Shown: positions 33,313 to 44,474 of the stretch, one piece after another
Position numbering within the stretch: the first letter of the stretch is position 1
Layout of the letters: each line of letters opens with the position of its first letter
Assembly (NCBI GenBank): GCA_029582165.1
Contig: CM055878.1
Location: forward strand, 702,001-766,000
DNA length: 64,000 nucleotides
Direction: 5' to 3'
Source of the DNA: Portulaca oleracea
Lineage: Eukaryota > Streptophyta > Magnoliopsida > Caryophyllales > Portulacaceae
Program-made: the position numbers and the translations under genes
Notes under the pieces: generated by a model
What the model was told of the DNA's origin: nothing
Database searches by the model: none
Seen by the model: the letters and a program-made list of their open reading frames with translations, nothing else

Positions 33313-34857
33313 TGTTTAGTCGCATTTTTGGGCCTAAATATCACCTTTTATCTTGGTATTTTAGCTCGATTCCGAGTCATTTTCGTGCTTTTTACTGTGT
33401 TTTTTGTTATTTTGTAGGTTTTGGCATTTTACAATAAAAAAGGCAAAACGGGCTGTTTTAGAGGTTTTTCAGGAATCCCGAGCGATTCCCCGAGCCGAGC
33501 TGGACTTAGAGCCGAAGCAGAGTTGACCCGGGACCACTTTCCCTTTGTTTGGTGCTGATAGTGAGATAACACCCGCTACCATCCATGTAACAGGCGTTAC
33601 ATGCCTTGGAAAGAAGGAAGCAAAGGGAAGAAAACAGGGTCGTAGCCCGCTTATCTCTCGCGTGACACCCGCTACGCTGCTTCCAGCTGTTGATCAAATT
33701 TTGGACAAAGGAGATCGCACTGCTATCCTCCAGATAAAGAACCGTCTGCGAAGCCCGTAATAGCTCGGTTGTTGCTCGCGCCCGCTATCACTTAGATAGC
33801 GCCCGCGATCCCCTGATTTTTGCGCATATTTCCAGCCTTAAACGACAGTGTTTTGCCCAACTACCTTGCTTTCTATAAATACTCCAAGTGACGTTTAATT
33901 AGGGATGGGATTTTAGTTTTAGATTTCTAATTTTCCAGCTTTGTATTAGTGATTTTTAAAGAGACATTAGCCTTAATTATTCTAGGGTTTTGGTGGATTT
34001 TGAGTTCTATTCAAGGATTGAAGATTCAAACAATTGAGAGATTGTTGGATTATCATTACCATTGCCTTTCTTTGTTCTTTTACAGCATTTGATAAGTATT
34101 CTCTTCCCTTAACTCTTTCATTAATTGCTTTGCTAATTACTTTCTTGCCTCTTTAATTGCTTTACTTGCTACTTTGGTTGTTTTGCTTGTTTATGGTTAT
34201 TTGATGTTAGAAATCATGTTTAGGGTTGGTTTGGATATTGTTAGTTTAGTTTTGATCATGATTAGTGGCTAGAAACCCTATGGGTTAGGGGGTAATTAAG
34301 GGTGTGAATGGGTGATTAGGTTTGGGTTAGCAATATTAGTGAGTAATTAGTTAGGAAATCAATTTCCCACTCCTTTCCTTCCCTCAAGTGGGATGTATTT
34401 AGGTCCGAAAGTTCCCGAATACATCCAACACTTGTGTTGGAAGTTTGGAATCAGGATAGTTAATGCTCACCCACGAAAGTGGAAAGTGGTTAACTAGGGA
34501 ATTCCGTTTCATTAACCCTCCGGGTCCGTGGTGGACTTTGGAGAGGTTAATCCGGACTATCCACGAAAGTGGAAGCTCGGTGGGTATTTTCTAACGGAAT
34601 TTCCACTTGATTCTCCCTCCTTATTATTCGCTTATTGCAAAACCCATTTCCTCATCCCTGTTTGCATCCTGAAAAGCCTCCGAAGCCCATTTCCTTTCCT
34701 TGGCCGATCTTAGTTTTCTTTCCTGCGTTGTATCCTTTTCAACCAATTATCTTACCCTAGCGATCTCGAACCGACCATAGACCTAGGATTCTATGACCAA
34801 GGCCCCTCGCTCCCTGAGAAGAACGATAAAAACCGGTTCTAACAAAACCACTCTACA
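33313..34857 (+). repeat. 3' LTR of element C (L6)
   Basis: TGTTTAGTCGCATTTT to CCACTCTACA, 1,545 bp. TATA box CTATAAATA (33873-33881). Flanking U3 and U5 sequence aligns with L4 and L5. In the region where those carry ACCGTGGCCACGGT palindromes, this copy has a different set based on CCCGCTA/GCGCCCGCGA. Confidence 0.9.
33555..33830. repeat. Palindrome array of different sequence in L6
   Basis: Units include ACACCCGCTAC, GCGCCCGCTATC and GATAGCGCCCGCGATC. The pair at 33781 and 33802 (CCCGCT/CCCGCG) is spaced 21 bp. It lies about 50 bp or more upstream of the TATA box. Confidence 0.7.
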
Positions 34858-34861
34858 AGAC

Positions 34862-35155
34862 CTCACGGGCGTGACCCTAGGGGTCACGGCCGTAAGGTGT
34901 CTGAATCTTGAAATTTACCGAATGAGGGTCACGGGCGTGACCTGCCTCCCGTCTTCAGTCTTGGGTTGCTACCATATAGACCTCACAGGTGTGACCCTAG
35001 GGTTCACGGCTGTGAGGGCCTTTCTGGGCAGGGTCTGCTGATGGCCTCACAGGCGTGGTCCTGGGGATCACGGCCGTGAGGCTGCTTCTTCCTAGCTGCT
35101 TTTGAGGACTGTCAGGCCTCACGGGCGTGACCAGCCAGGTCACGGCCATGAGACC
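34862..35155. repeat. CACGGGCGTGA/CACGGCCGTGA palindrome array in element F
   Basis: Four pairs of CACRGGYGTGA and CACGGCCGTGA-like units, joined by CCCTAGGGGT-like spacers. Spacing within the pairs is 21 bp in each case I counted (first pair 34864 and 34885). The sequence is unlike the array in L4, but the spacing is the same. Confidence 0.8.
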
Positions 35156-35160
35156 TGTTA

Positions 35161-35971
35161 TGGCCTTCTCTTCTCCTTGGGCACCTGAAATCAAAATATA
35201 TTCTAAGTCTCACTCATTCTGACTTGCACTTATTTGATATTTCTCTTCCTTTCTTGGACTTCTCCTCTGTAGCACTCCTCACTTTTCACCTTCTTCTTTC
35301 ACTCTCTGTTTTTTTTCCTTTTTCTATTTTTTTTTCTTTTCGTTTTTTCTGTTCGTTTTTCTTTCACACCTAGAACTAATACATCAAAGGAAAAAAAAGA
35401 AGGGAAAAATTGATACAAGCATTGCCTCAATAACAGGCATTCTCGAGCCTGACCATGCTCACCATTCTCAATCTGCATCAAGATCAACGTGATGGACGCC
35501 TCCCTTGCTCTTGCTATCACGTCCTTTATCTTTCCTCTTCAACTTTGCTGGATTCTTACTTAACACTTGTGTTTCTTCCCAGAAGTTCTTCTTTACAGCC
35601 TTTATTTCTTCTCAAGACTTCCTCTTACTACTTGAAAACTTCCTATGTTTACGAACATGTGACCGTACTTTCATGCATCCAGAAAAACACGTTAGTAACT
35701 TCAAGATGAGAGTAAAACAATCAAACGTATTATCGCACCTGGCTTCATCATTCTCATTTTCTATAGATTTATCAAAGGGATCAATGAGAATGTCAGATTC
35801 AGAAACACTTACCTCGCCGAGCTCTCGATGTCGGTGAATCTCCTTGACGTGTTCAGCTTGCCACTCTCATACAACATCGATGAAGTAACATGGAAGATCT
35901 CTGTTCGACGCAACCATGGACCTCCCCAAACTGAAATCTAGCTTCTCCTCCCTGATGTTGAAGATCAATGA
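35161..35971 (-). other. Noncoding stretch of element F
   Basis: No conserved protein. Includes a pyrimidine tract with many T runs (35290-35370) and AT-rich DNA. By position it corresponds to sequence after protease in the other elements, but the post-pol motif was not found. Confidence 0.4.
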
Positions 35972-36900
35972 TCAAAACCGCGTATTGATCACGACTCCAG
36001 CAGTAGCCAAATATGGTCTCCCTAGGATGATTGGGATCCGTGCATCTACCTCCATATCGAGCACAACAAAGTCACAAGTTATATAGAACTTCCCGACTTG
36101 CATCAGGACGTCCTCCATGATTCCCACGGGGCATCGAATAGAACGGTCTACTAGCTGCAGAGTAATGGAGGTAGGGGTGAGGTCATCCAGATTGAGCCTC
36201 TTGCACATCAAGTAGGGCATAACACTCACACTCGCCCCTAGGTCACATAGAGTGCGACTGAAATCTCCAAATCACCGATAGAGCATGGGATGGAGAAGCT
36301 CCCAGGATCGCTCATCTTCCTCAGCAGTTTATTCTCAATAATAGCGTTGCACTCCGCTGTCATGGGGATAGTTGTGTGATCGTTGACCTTCCTCTTGTTA
36401 GTGAGGAGGTCCTTGAGAAACTTCTTGTAGCTGGGTATGTCACTGATTGCATTAATAAATAGGATGTTGATGTGGAGTTCCTCAACACCTCCAGAAATCG
36501 AGCGACGTTAGATTCATCTTTCGCTTTAGCCTGCCTCGAGGGAAATGGAAGAGGCAACCTATAAACACGACCTTGCTCTGTAGCCGGCTCCCTAATTGCG
36601 GTATTGCTCATCCTCTTCTTCTGCCGATCCTTCTCAGTCACAACTCTCTCAACTATCTACTCTTGGATGCTCTCTCCTCAACCATCACAGTAGTGGTTTC
36701 CTCCAAACTCACCTCAACCCTCATGATTTGCTTCATTGGACGACCCGACTCAGCTAACTCGGTGCCACTTCGCAGTATGATGGCATTGAGCTCTCCCCTC
36801 GGATTGGGTTGTGGCTGGCTCGACAACCCCTTCGAAGAAGTTTCCTGAAGCTGTGCGAATTGTTAGGCAAGATGCGCTACTTGAGTTTCTAGGAGCTCCT
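35972..36900 (-). pseudogene. Protease and gag C-terminus, element F
   Basis: Minus-strand frames show ALCDLGASVSVMPYL-like sequence, LTPTSITLQLVDRSI, FYITCDFVVLDMEVDARIP and ILGRPYLATAGVVIN. These are the aspartic-protease loop and the conserved GRP(Y/F)LAT end of Athila protease. Upstream, near 36750, AIILRSGTELAES is the gag/protease signature. Several frameshifts and stops separate these pieces. Confidence 0.78.
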
Positions 36901-37986
36901 GGTTAGTCTGTAGCTTTTCATTCTAGCGCAGTAGCTGTTCATTCCGTTGAACCTGTTGCTCGTTGTACTTGAGCTGAGAGGCGTTGAAGACCTCCTAACT
37001 CTTCAGATATGCCTGACGAAATTCAAGTCATAAGTAATTTGCTTGGACGGTGGTTGTGGAACATGTTGCATGAAAGGTGGCTACTGTGCAATAGGAGCTT
37101 ACTATGGCGGTGCTTGCTGACTCGAGCCACGTTTCCGGTTCTATGGCCTCCTCTGATCCTAGTACTAGAATCCTGGTTGATTGTAAGCTGGATTGCCCTG
37201 GGGGTGGACTGGATAATGGGTGGCGTACAATAGGTTGTTGTGATACAAGGCGTTCGCCTGTTCGTTCACCATTGTCTCTTACTGGCACATAAATGATGGA
37301 TGTGCTCTACCATAAATTTTGCAACCCAGGGTCGTAGGAGCAGTCGATGTAGGTGAGATTTTCACCTCTATGATAGATTTCAGTTGATGTGAAGTCTTGA
37401 ATTCAGCCATGCCTTGAGATAGACGATCAATGGCTTTGAGGATATACTTAATGTTCTCCCCTCCTAATGACTCTTATGCATCCCTACAGTCACTTCCCTT
37501 ATAACAGGCATTCTCGACCATCTGTGCCAATAACGCATTAGCTTCCTCGGTCGTCTTGTTGAGGAATTGGCCGCTTGACGCATTATCGATCATCTTCCTC
37601 GTCGCTCGATTGATCCCATTGTAGAAAGTGTGGGTCAGGAGATAGGGTAGCAAGTCATGATGAGGACATGCATGTTGGAGGCTCTTGTAATGCTCCTAGG
37701 CCTCGTATAGTGCCTCTCTAGGCTCCTAAGTAAAGTTCATTAGGAGAGTGCGGAGCCTAACAGTTTCTTGAAGTGGGAAGAACCTCTCCAGAAAGGTTGT
37801 GCTGAGGGATTCCCATGTAGTGAAGGAATTCCTTGGACAGTTTTCCAACCATGCCTTGGCCTTCCGCGCCAAAGAAAAGGGGAAGAATCTCATCTGTAGA
37901 TACTCGTCGGTGATGCTGTTCATCTTTATCATCCCGCACCGTTCAAGGAAATTGCAGATGTGTTCCAATGGCTTCTCAAACTTCAA
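36901..37986 (-). pseudogene. Gag, element F
   Basis: The clearest part is 37726-37986: KPLEHICNFLERC, LQMRFFPFSLARKAKAWLENCP and TWESLSTTFLERFFP, the retrotransposon gag domain. Between 36901 and 37725 the frame is broken. Translated fragments are Gln- and Asn-rich, as expected for the gag linker. Confidence 0.72.
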
Positions 37987-38034
37987 GCTATGGAACTACG
38001 ACTGCTCAATGTGAAGCGTATGATAGCAGAATTT

Positions 38035-38063
38035 ATGGTGGTGGTGGTGGTGGTGGTGGTGGT
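38035..38063. repeat. (GGT)n microsatellite
   Basis: About nine GGT/TGG triplets with no interruptions, at the 5' edge of recognisable gag in F. Confidence 0.9.
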
Positions 38064-38568
38064 GCTTTGACCATTTCTTGCTGTTAGAGTCTCCTACGAG
38101 TGTTTGCTAGATTCTATCTTGTTGTGCTTTTGATTTGGGGTCGAGTGGCAAAAGTGTTTAACGTTTTTTTAACTAGGTAAGACAATGGTCGTATATGTCC
38201 AAAGAATTGGGGCCCTAGTGATCTAGTTTAGTTTTCTACTCTCGAGAGATCCTACAGGATTGATTTTGCAGAGATTAAATTATCGATTTCTACTCAAATT
38301 AGGAAAATAAGGGCTCGCGGGTAATACTAGGCTAACCTAAGGAAAAACGAAGCACGGAAACAGTGGCTTTAGGGGAGATTCATGTTCGATAATCAAGTGC
38401 AAGGATTGTCTGCATGCCAACCTAGCAAGGATTCCCCCGCTAAGGCATAAAGTTGATATTCGCTTCCTATGCATGAGCTAGTATCGATCCCCCCTGGCCA
38501 GGGTGATGAATCAATGTTGTACTTTCCAAAGTCCATCATCATTCTCGTGCATGATAGACCTTAGTAGT
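38064..38568 (-). other. Probable U5/leader remnant of element F
   Basis: No coding sequence. From about 38331 it matches 40715-40975: GGGCTCGYGGGTAATAC, GTTCGATAATCAAGTG, TTCCTATGCATGAGCTA and related blocks. Interrupted at 38569 by solo LTR G. Probably an LTR U5 segment on the minus strand. Confidence 0.45.
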
Positions 38569-40315
38569 TGTAATCACCGGATTTTGTACCGGGACAAGTG
38601 TACAAATCAAGCATAACAAGAAAAGAGGCTAGCATGAAAGACAATCCAATGGGCCTTCCTCAATCAAAAGCTGTCGGGCCAACCCACCACATAAAGCCTT
38701 CATTTTCCACCCTTTCAACATATATATGCCCACCATTTTGAATCTCATTTTTCCACAAGTCTTGTTGGTCCTAATTCTTTTGATATGAGTAAAGTACACA
38801 TCATAAGTTTTCCAACGCCTTTTGAATTGCCTCAATCAGAGTTCGGATGAAAGAGTTATGGCCGTTCGAAGTTGTAGTTAGCCAATTTTAAAAGCCTAGC
38901 GGGTTTTATTAATTCCCAGGCCCAGAAAGCTGGCCCAAGACATGCCTCCAGCCTAGATTTTTGACAAAACCCGCAGGGGTTTTGATTTAAAACAGCGACC
39001 CGCCAACGAACGCCACATCATCGATCCGTGCCATGCATTATTATAACCCACCGGGGTTTTAATTTTTTTTCTGATTTTGGCGCCATAATCACCCCATGCA
39101 ATCCCATGAAAAAAGCCCCACGTGTTTGACCTTGCTTGACTGTAATCAAAACCCGCAAGGGTTTTATTTTTTCCATGGTGAAAGGGCTTGATCTTTGGGA
39201 TGTGTCTCCCTCCATTTCCCTCCAAAACACCCATCTTCCACCTATAAATACCCCCTCCATTTTCACTCACTACAACCAACTATCATCATCCATACTACCA
39301 AAACTCTCTCAAAATCCTCTCATACCTATGTCCATACTTTCTTAAACCCTTTTCTCTAATCATTCATCCACTATCATTATCCATTCACTTCATCCATAAA
39401 TTCTCATATCCAAGTCCTATCCTACCATACCTAAATCTCCACTTCATTCAAGTGTCTCTTCAAGGATTTGTCAAGAGAAGTTCGGTCCATCCATCGCCAT
39501 ACCAACATTTTAAGTGAGGTTTGAGCACCTTTTGTTTCAATCATGTAATTGTATTCGTTTATCGCTTTACATGTACATTATTTTGTAAAACATTTCGTTT
39601 TTTTTCTACATTTGCATGTTCGGAATATAATTTTGTGAAATATATTAAACTTCTCCCCGCTTTTTTCATTTCAAAGTTCGATTTTAGTAGAGTCTGTTTT
39701 CTAAATAGGCGGATTCGAGAGTTCTTATAATTCTCGAATCCGTAACCTTACCCCCGAACTTAGAAATCGGGTTTTGTAGACCGGAGTTATTTATTTGATT
39801 TTGTGGTTTGTCGATTTCCTTAAATCGGCTGACAACTCTTTAATTCTTTTTACAACCCGTTTAATTATTTAAAATACACTAATTTGCACCAAAATAATTA
39901 AAAATGATTTAATACATTCCTCCCACCAATCCAAGGCTAAACCCGAGAAAATGGGCCGGAAATTGATAAAACCCCTGCGGGTTTTATCGACTTCTACCCA
40001 AATTTCTCTGGGCCGAGAAAATACACGGCCCAGTCCAGGGACAATTTCTGGCGGCCCGTTTTTCTTCCTGATGTTTGGGCCTGGATCTGATGTTTGGGCC
40101 GGTATCGAGTCATTATTAAAATGTTTCGGTGAATTTTTGAGTATTTAATAATAAAAAATAGATTTGTAAATAAATAAAGTTTCATAACCCCGAAAATGAA
40201 TTTAGAAAATAAAAATATCCTTATTTAAGGATTAAGCAACCTTAGTCGGCTCCCGATCAATTAAGTAGCGCATCCGAAACAATTTCCTCGAACGGGAATT
40301 TTTCGGGTACCTACA
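38569..40315 (+). mobile_element. Solo LTR G (Tat-like)
   Basis: TGTAATCACCGG to GGGTACCTACA, 1,747 bp, flanked by the 5-bp duplication GTAGT (38564-38568 and 40316-40320). TATA box CTATAAATA at 39242-39250. Its 3' part (40200-40280) aligns with the reverse complement of J's LTR at about 41950-42020 (CTTATTTAAGGATTAAGCAA), so G and J are related, although their U3 palindromes differ. No coding sequence. Confidence 0.9.
38888..39175. repeat. AAACCCGCNGGGGTTTT palindrome set in solo LTR G
   Basis: Imperfect hairpins AAAACCCGCAGGGGTTTT (38964), AACCCACCGGGGTTTT (39044) and AAAACCCGCAAGGGTTTT (39148), upstream of the TATA box, and another (AAAACCCCTGCGGGTTTT) at about 39967 in the 3' half. They are spaced about 80-100 bp and are not paired at 21 bp. 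Confidence 0.7.
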
Positions 40316-41390
40316 GTAGTATAAAAACCAATCCTAAGGAATCAATTCCAATTCCATATCGCCAGAGTTAGGAACTGGAATTAATTAAACCACCCCAGAG
40401 TTCTAAGTCAATGGTTGAAAGGATCCATAACCTCCCGATACCCGCTATCCTTCAACCGTCACATGGGAATCTAGGTCGGAACACTAATTATCGCACTAAT
40501 CACCCTAATCCCGCTAATCCAGACTTAATCCTCCATTAGGGGCCCTAATAACTGTTTAACGTGAACCAAGGGCTTAGGAGCATGGTCATATTGGTTCGAG
40601 GAGTCGGGGTTCCAACCTAAGAATCTCATGAGAGCACTCACCAACTAGGTGTGGGAGTCGATGGTTTTGGTCATTTAACTATTATTCTAAGGTAATAAAG
40701 GAAAGACATAATAGAAAGGTAAGGGCTCGAGGGTAATACCGGGCCAACTTAACGAAAGACTAAGCACAGAAACTGTGTTTTAGGGGATATTATGTTCGAT
40801 AATCAAGTGTAAGGATTGTGTGCATACCGAGCTAGCATCGACTTCCCCCACCAGGTCGTAAAGCCGACGTTTACTTCCTATGCATGAGCTATCATCAATT
40901 CCCCCAACCTGGGCGATGAACCGATGTTGTACTTTCTAAAGTCTATCATCACTCCCGTGCATGAAAGGCTTTGGTAGTATAAAAACAAATCCTAAGTAAT
41001 CTACTCCAATTCCCTCTCGCCAGAGCAAGGAACCAGAATCGATTAAACCACCCTAGAGTTCCAAGAGCGATGGTTGAAAGGATTCATAGCCTACGGCCCC
41101 CGGCATCCTTCACCCATCGCATGGAAATCTAAGCACTAAGCATAAGCAAGCTAATTAAATAAGCAAGAATACTAATTGAGTGTTGAAAGTAAAAGGGAAG
41201 TAGAAAACTTACCAAAAATCGGAAATAGATTGAAAGCTTCAAAGTAGGAGGAACAAGAACGAAATATTCAATTACAAAACATAAACCCTAATCTAGTTAC
41301 AAGAAGTAAACCTAAATCTAAGAACTAATCTAAGGGTTAATCCTTCTAACTATAACCTAAACTATGGAATGAAAATTTTCCTTCAATTAT
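40316..41390 (-). other. U5-like repeat segments, element F/K boundary
   Basis: No coding sequence. 40317-40480 and 40975-41130 repeat the same text (ATAAAAACCAATCCTAAGGA, CGCCAGAG, ATGGTTGAAAGGAT), and 40715-40975 repeats 38331-38568. So two related segments of about 0.6 kb lie in tandem. 41190-41390 resembles the R/U5 part of the TGTTTAG LTRs (TAGAAAACTTACC, AACCCTAATC). Confidence 0.5.
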
Positions 41391-41916
41391 CAACTTTTAA
41401 CGAAAACCTAAGAAAGAAAATCAAAGTGCTAGGTGAGCTACCCCCAAACACAAATAACTCCCCCCTCCCCCTCGCTCCCCCCACACTTAAAGCGCCACAA
41501 TGTCCTCATTAAGGGTTAGGGTATCTCATGAAGGGTAGAAAAAAGAGATAAGCATGCAAAACAACGCCTAGCACAGAAAAGGTGGTGACTTGAGCCCACA
41601 CGGCTCCATCATCAAGAATATTCTACACTCACATACTTAGGGGCGCACCACTGAAAGAAATAAAATGAAGCATGCAACTTAGACTAATATATACATTGAA
41701 AGAGGAAGCAGAAAGAGGTTACCTTGAAATATTCACTCAAAAACGCTCGATCCAGGATCCAAAAGAACCATGCATAAGGTTAGGATAACCAAACAAAACT
41801 ACTTAGATGCATTAGTTCTAGCATGCAAGATTAGACAAATGAAAAGAAGCTAACTAAAAGAAAGAATTAAAACATATAAACAATATATACATTGTCTGGA
41901 ATATACTTTCAACCCC
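41391..41916 (-). mobile_element. Element K: 3' domain fragment of an Athila-type element
   Basis: Minus-strand landmarks match the 3' domains of B, C and D: GAGCCGTGTGGGCTCAAGTC (41595-41614), AATGAGGACATTGTGGCG and then TTTAAGTGTGGGGGGAGCG (41480-41510). It is cut at 41916 by the LTR of element J. The usual 1.3 kb between this block and the LTR is mostly missing. Confidence 0.65.
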
Positions 41917-43408
41917 TGTAGGACCCCGGGAAAAGAGTGACACTCTTTCCTGTGATGCGCTACTTAGGTAATCGAGAGCCGACTAAGGTTGCTTAATCCT
42001 TAAATAAGGATAGTTTTATTTTATGAAATTCGTTTTCGGGCTGATGAAACTTTATTTATTTACAAACCTATTTATATTACAAAAATACTCGAAATTACAC
42101 AAAAATTATTTTACTAATGGTTCACATTTAATTATCCATAAATCATGGGCCAGAGAGGAAAGATGAGGCCCACCTAAAATAGTTAAAGGCCGCTTAGCCT
42201 TTAACAATTCTTGGCAGGGGCCCGTCTGCCCTCGGCCCAAGAGAAAACAGGCAGAAAATGATAAAGGTTAGGTGACCTTTATTATTTTCCAGGCCCTTTT
42301 GTCTTGGCTGATTCCTTAATTTATGAAATATAATGTAAAACCATTGGCAAATATTTTTTAATAATAACATGTATTAATAATTAAATGGATTTAAGGAAAC
42401 CGACAAACCATAAAATGATAAAAATAACTCTAGTCTACGAACCTGAATTCTAAGCTCGGGGGTAAGGTTACGAATTTGAGAATTAAAAGAATTCTCGAAT
42501 TCGCCTGTTAGAAAACAGACTCTACTAAATGGAACTTGAAATGAAAGAGAGCGGGGAGAAGTTTAATTACTTTCCGAAATTATATTCTTGAACATGCAAT
42601 ATAAAAACAATGTGGTTTTCTTTTACAAAAAAACGGTACCAATAAAGGAATTAAGGAACAAATTACATACTTAAATACAATAATAATGAAAAGCAAACAT
42701 TGCTTAAAGGGGATGGATGAGATGAAAGTTGATCCCTTAACTTGACCTCGGTTTGGAGCTTGGATGGAAGGATGTATATGAGAATGGTTAGGAGAGTGGT
42801 ATGATAATATGGAGATAATGATAGTGATATTTAGAGAACTAGAGAGGGAGAATGGAGAGAATTTTTGAGAGAGTTTAGGTGGAGTGAAGATAATAGTTGA
42901 TGATGAATGAGTGAAAATGCTGAGGTATTTATAGGTGGAGAGGTGAGGGATCGGATTTGGAGGGAAAATGTGGGACCTTTCATGCAAGCTTAAAGGCTAG
43001 ATGGCTTTTAGCAATATTTTGGTCAAGAAAAAGTCAATCACGTGGGCTAATATTATGGGATTGCATGGGGGAAAACTGTGGCCAAAAATCAGAGAAATTC
43101 TCAAAGGTCATGCGGCCTATGAGAATTAAAGGCACGAATTAGTGACGTGGCTGGCGAAGGCGGGCCGCTACTGAACGTAAACGTTATGCGGCTTATATGA
43201 ATTTTTTCTAGGCCGATTTTGCATTTTGGGGCAAGCCGTGAATGATAAGGGTCATGCAGCCTTTATTATTTCCGAGCGGGTTGCTCTGATCTGTTGGGCC
43301 CACTTTGTTGACTCCGTGGGCCCAATGACCCATTTTGGTGTTCAGCCCAAATGACTTGCTGAGTTTTGACGAGTCGGAATTTTGTCAGTGCAAATTTCGG
43401 TGTCTACA
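41917..43408 (-). repeat. 3' LTR of element J
   Basis: 1,492 bp, TGTAGACACCG (minus, 43408) to GGGTCCTACA (41917). TATA box CTATAAATA on the minus strand (42926-42934). Palindromes of the AAAGGTCATGCGGCCTTT type lie both upstream (42980-43260) and downstream (42185-42290). The polypurine tract adjoins at 43409. Confidence 0.88.
42185..43260. repeat. AAAGGTCATGCGGCCTTT palindromes in the LTR of J
   Basis: At least six variants: near 42188 (AAAGGCCGCTTAGCCTTT), 42262 (AAAGGTTAGGTGACCTTT), 42988, 43104, 43169 and 43238. Most keep AAAGG...CCTTT arms with a GC-rich centre. Confidence 0.7.
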
Positions 43409-43422
43409 GAGAGCCCCCACTT
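43409..43422 (-). promoter_or_regulatory. Polypurine tract of element J
   Basis: The minus strand reads AAAGTGGGGGCTCTC directly before the LTR start TGTAGACACC. A second copy of this text (AAAGTGGGGGCTCG, minus) lies at about 45098-45113. Confidence 0.8.
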
Positions 43423-43485
43423 TGATCAAGTCCGATTAGGACGAAGGTCAAAGTAGTATGAGATGCTGACTGCTTGATGTCTGTG

Positions 43486-43850
43486 ACCAGGAGATGGATG
43501 TTGTCGGTACTCTTTTATCTGGCGACCGGAAGGTGGATGCTGTCGGTGCTCTTTTATGTGGCGACCAGAAGATGATACTGTCGGTGCTCTTTTATGTGCC
43601 AACCAGAAGATGGATGCTGTCGGTGCTCTTTTATGTGGCAACTGGAAGGTGGATGATGTTAGTGCTCTTTTATGTGGCGGCCGGAAGATGGATGATGTCG
43701 GTTCTCGTTTATGTGGCGACTAGAAGATGGATGATGTCGTCGCTCTTTTATGTGGCGACCGGAAGATGGATGATGTTGGTGCTCTATGTGGCGACCGGAA
43801 GGTGAATGATGTCGGTGCTCTTTTATGTGGCGACCTGAAAATGAAAAGAA
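43486..43850. repeat. 39-bp tandem repeat (about nine units) in the 3' region of J
   Basis: Unit GTCGGTGCTCTTTTATGTGG plus CGACCGGAAGATGGATGAT, about nine copies, mostly 39 bp (13 codons) with two shorter units. It lies between the antisense genes and the 3' LTR, the region known in Tat/Ogre elements for hypervariable tandem repeats. The reading frame across it is a by-product of the 39-bp period, not a protein. Confidence 0.9.
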
Positions 43851-44286
43851 AACAAAATGTTAGTTTTTTTTTTTTTGAAATGCAAGAAGGATTATGGGTT
43901 TAGATTTTTACCAGGGAGGATTATGAGCCTCAGAAATGCTTGGACAGCGAGCTTTTGGAGTGACAGCTTTGGACTGTGAGGGTCGAGTGGTCTGATGGAC
44001 GTAACAAGCTTGGGCCGCACATTCGGGCCATGGATGCCACAAAGGCTATACATTCAGGCCATGGATGCCACAAAGGCTACGCGACTTTTATTGTTTTTAT
44101 TTGGGATGATGAGGAAGCTTGGGCCGTGAACTTGGGCCATGCTGCTGCAAAAGCTATGCGGCTTTTGTTTTTTTTTCTTCCTCGTGAATGGTATCAAGGT
44201 GAGGCCCAACCCATATGTGGACGAGGATGGTCCACGTCGCCTTGTCTGTTCTTTTGGTGGCAAGATGATGACCATTGAATTTTCAA

Positions 44287-44362
44287 CCAATGAAATGCAT
44301 TTGGAATCTCGAGATGGGTCCTAGAAACGAACGGTCTACATTCGTCAAGCTTTTCTATAAAT
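44287..44362 (+). promoter_or_regulatory. Promoter of the first antisense gene of J
   Basis: CCAAT at 44287-44291 and CTATAAAT at 44355-44362, followed by a pyrimidine-rich leader to about 44470. Palindromes AAAGGCTACGCGACTTTT (44070) and AAAAGCTATGCGGCTTTTG (44150), of the same type as in J's LTR, lie 130-290 bp upstream. Confidence 0.55.
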
Positions 44363-44474
44363 TCAATGCATTTTTCACTCATTTCATTCACTCATTCTTT
44401 ATTGCTTCTTCTATAGCTTCTCCTATTCTGTCTCAAAGAAATTTTCTCCTTTTGAAGAAAGAGTTCGGTAAAAG

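Larger units (their letters stand above)
17229..34857 (+). mobile_element. Element C: 5'-truncated non-autonomous Athila-type element with ORF-1
   Basis: Plus strand. It starts abruptly inside gag at about 17229 and ends with a 3' LTR at 33313-34857. Order: gag, charged C-terminal segment, conserved post-pol motif, promoter-like region, ORF-1, 3' noncoding domain, polypurine tract and LTR. No RT, RNase H or integrase is present. Element B is inserted in ORF-1 with duplication AACGA. Without B it would be about 8 kb. The 5' LTR and primer site are absent. Confidence 0.85.
34858..38063 (-). mobile_element. Element F: truncated Athila-like gag-protease element
   Basis: Minus strand. Gag (37726-37986), gag C-terminus and protease (35972-36900), then a low-coding stretch (35160-35971), then a palindrome array (34858-35160) that abuts the 3' end of element C. 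RT is not seen. The 34858 end is cut by C. The 5' end is unclear near the GGT repeat at 38035. Confidence 0.7.

Noticed and set aside
43494..43805. 103-codon frame with repeating VLFYVATGRWMM
   Set aside because: Produced by the 39-bp tandem repeat (a multiple of three). No start context and no similarity, so not a gene.
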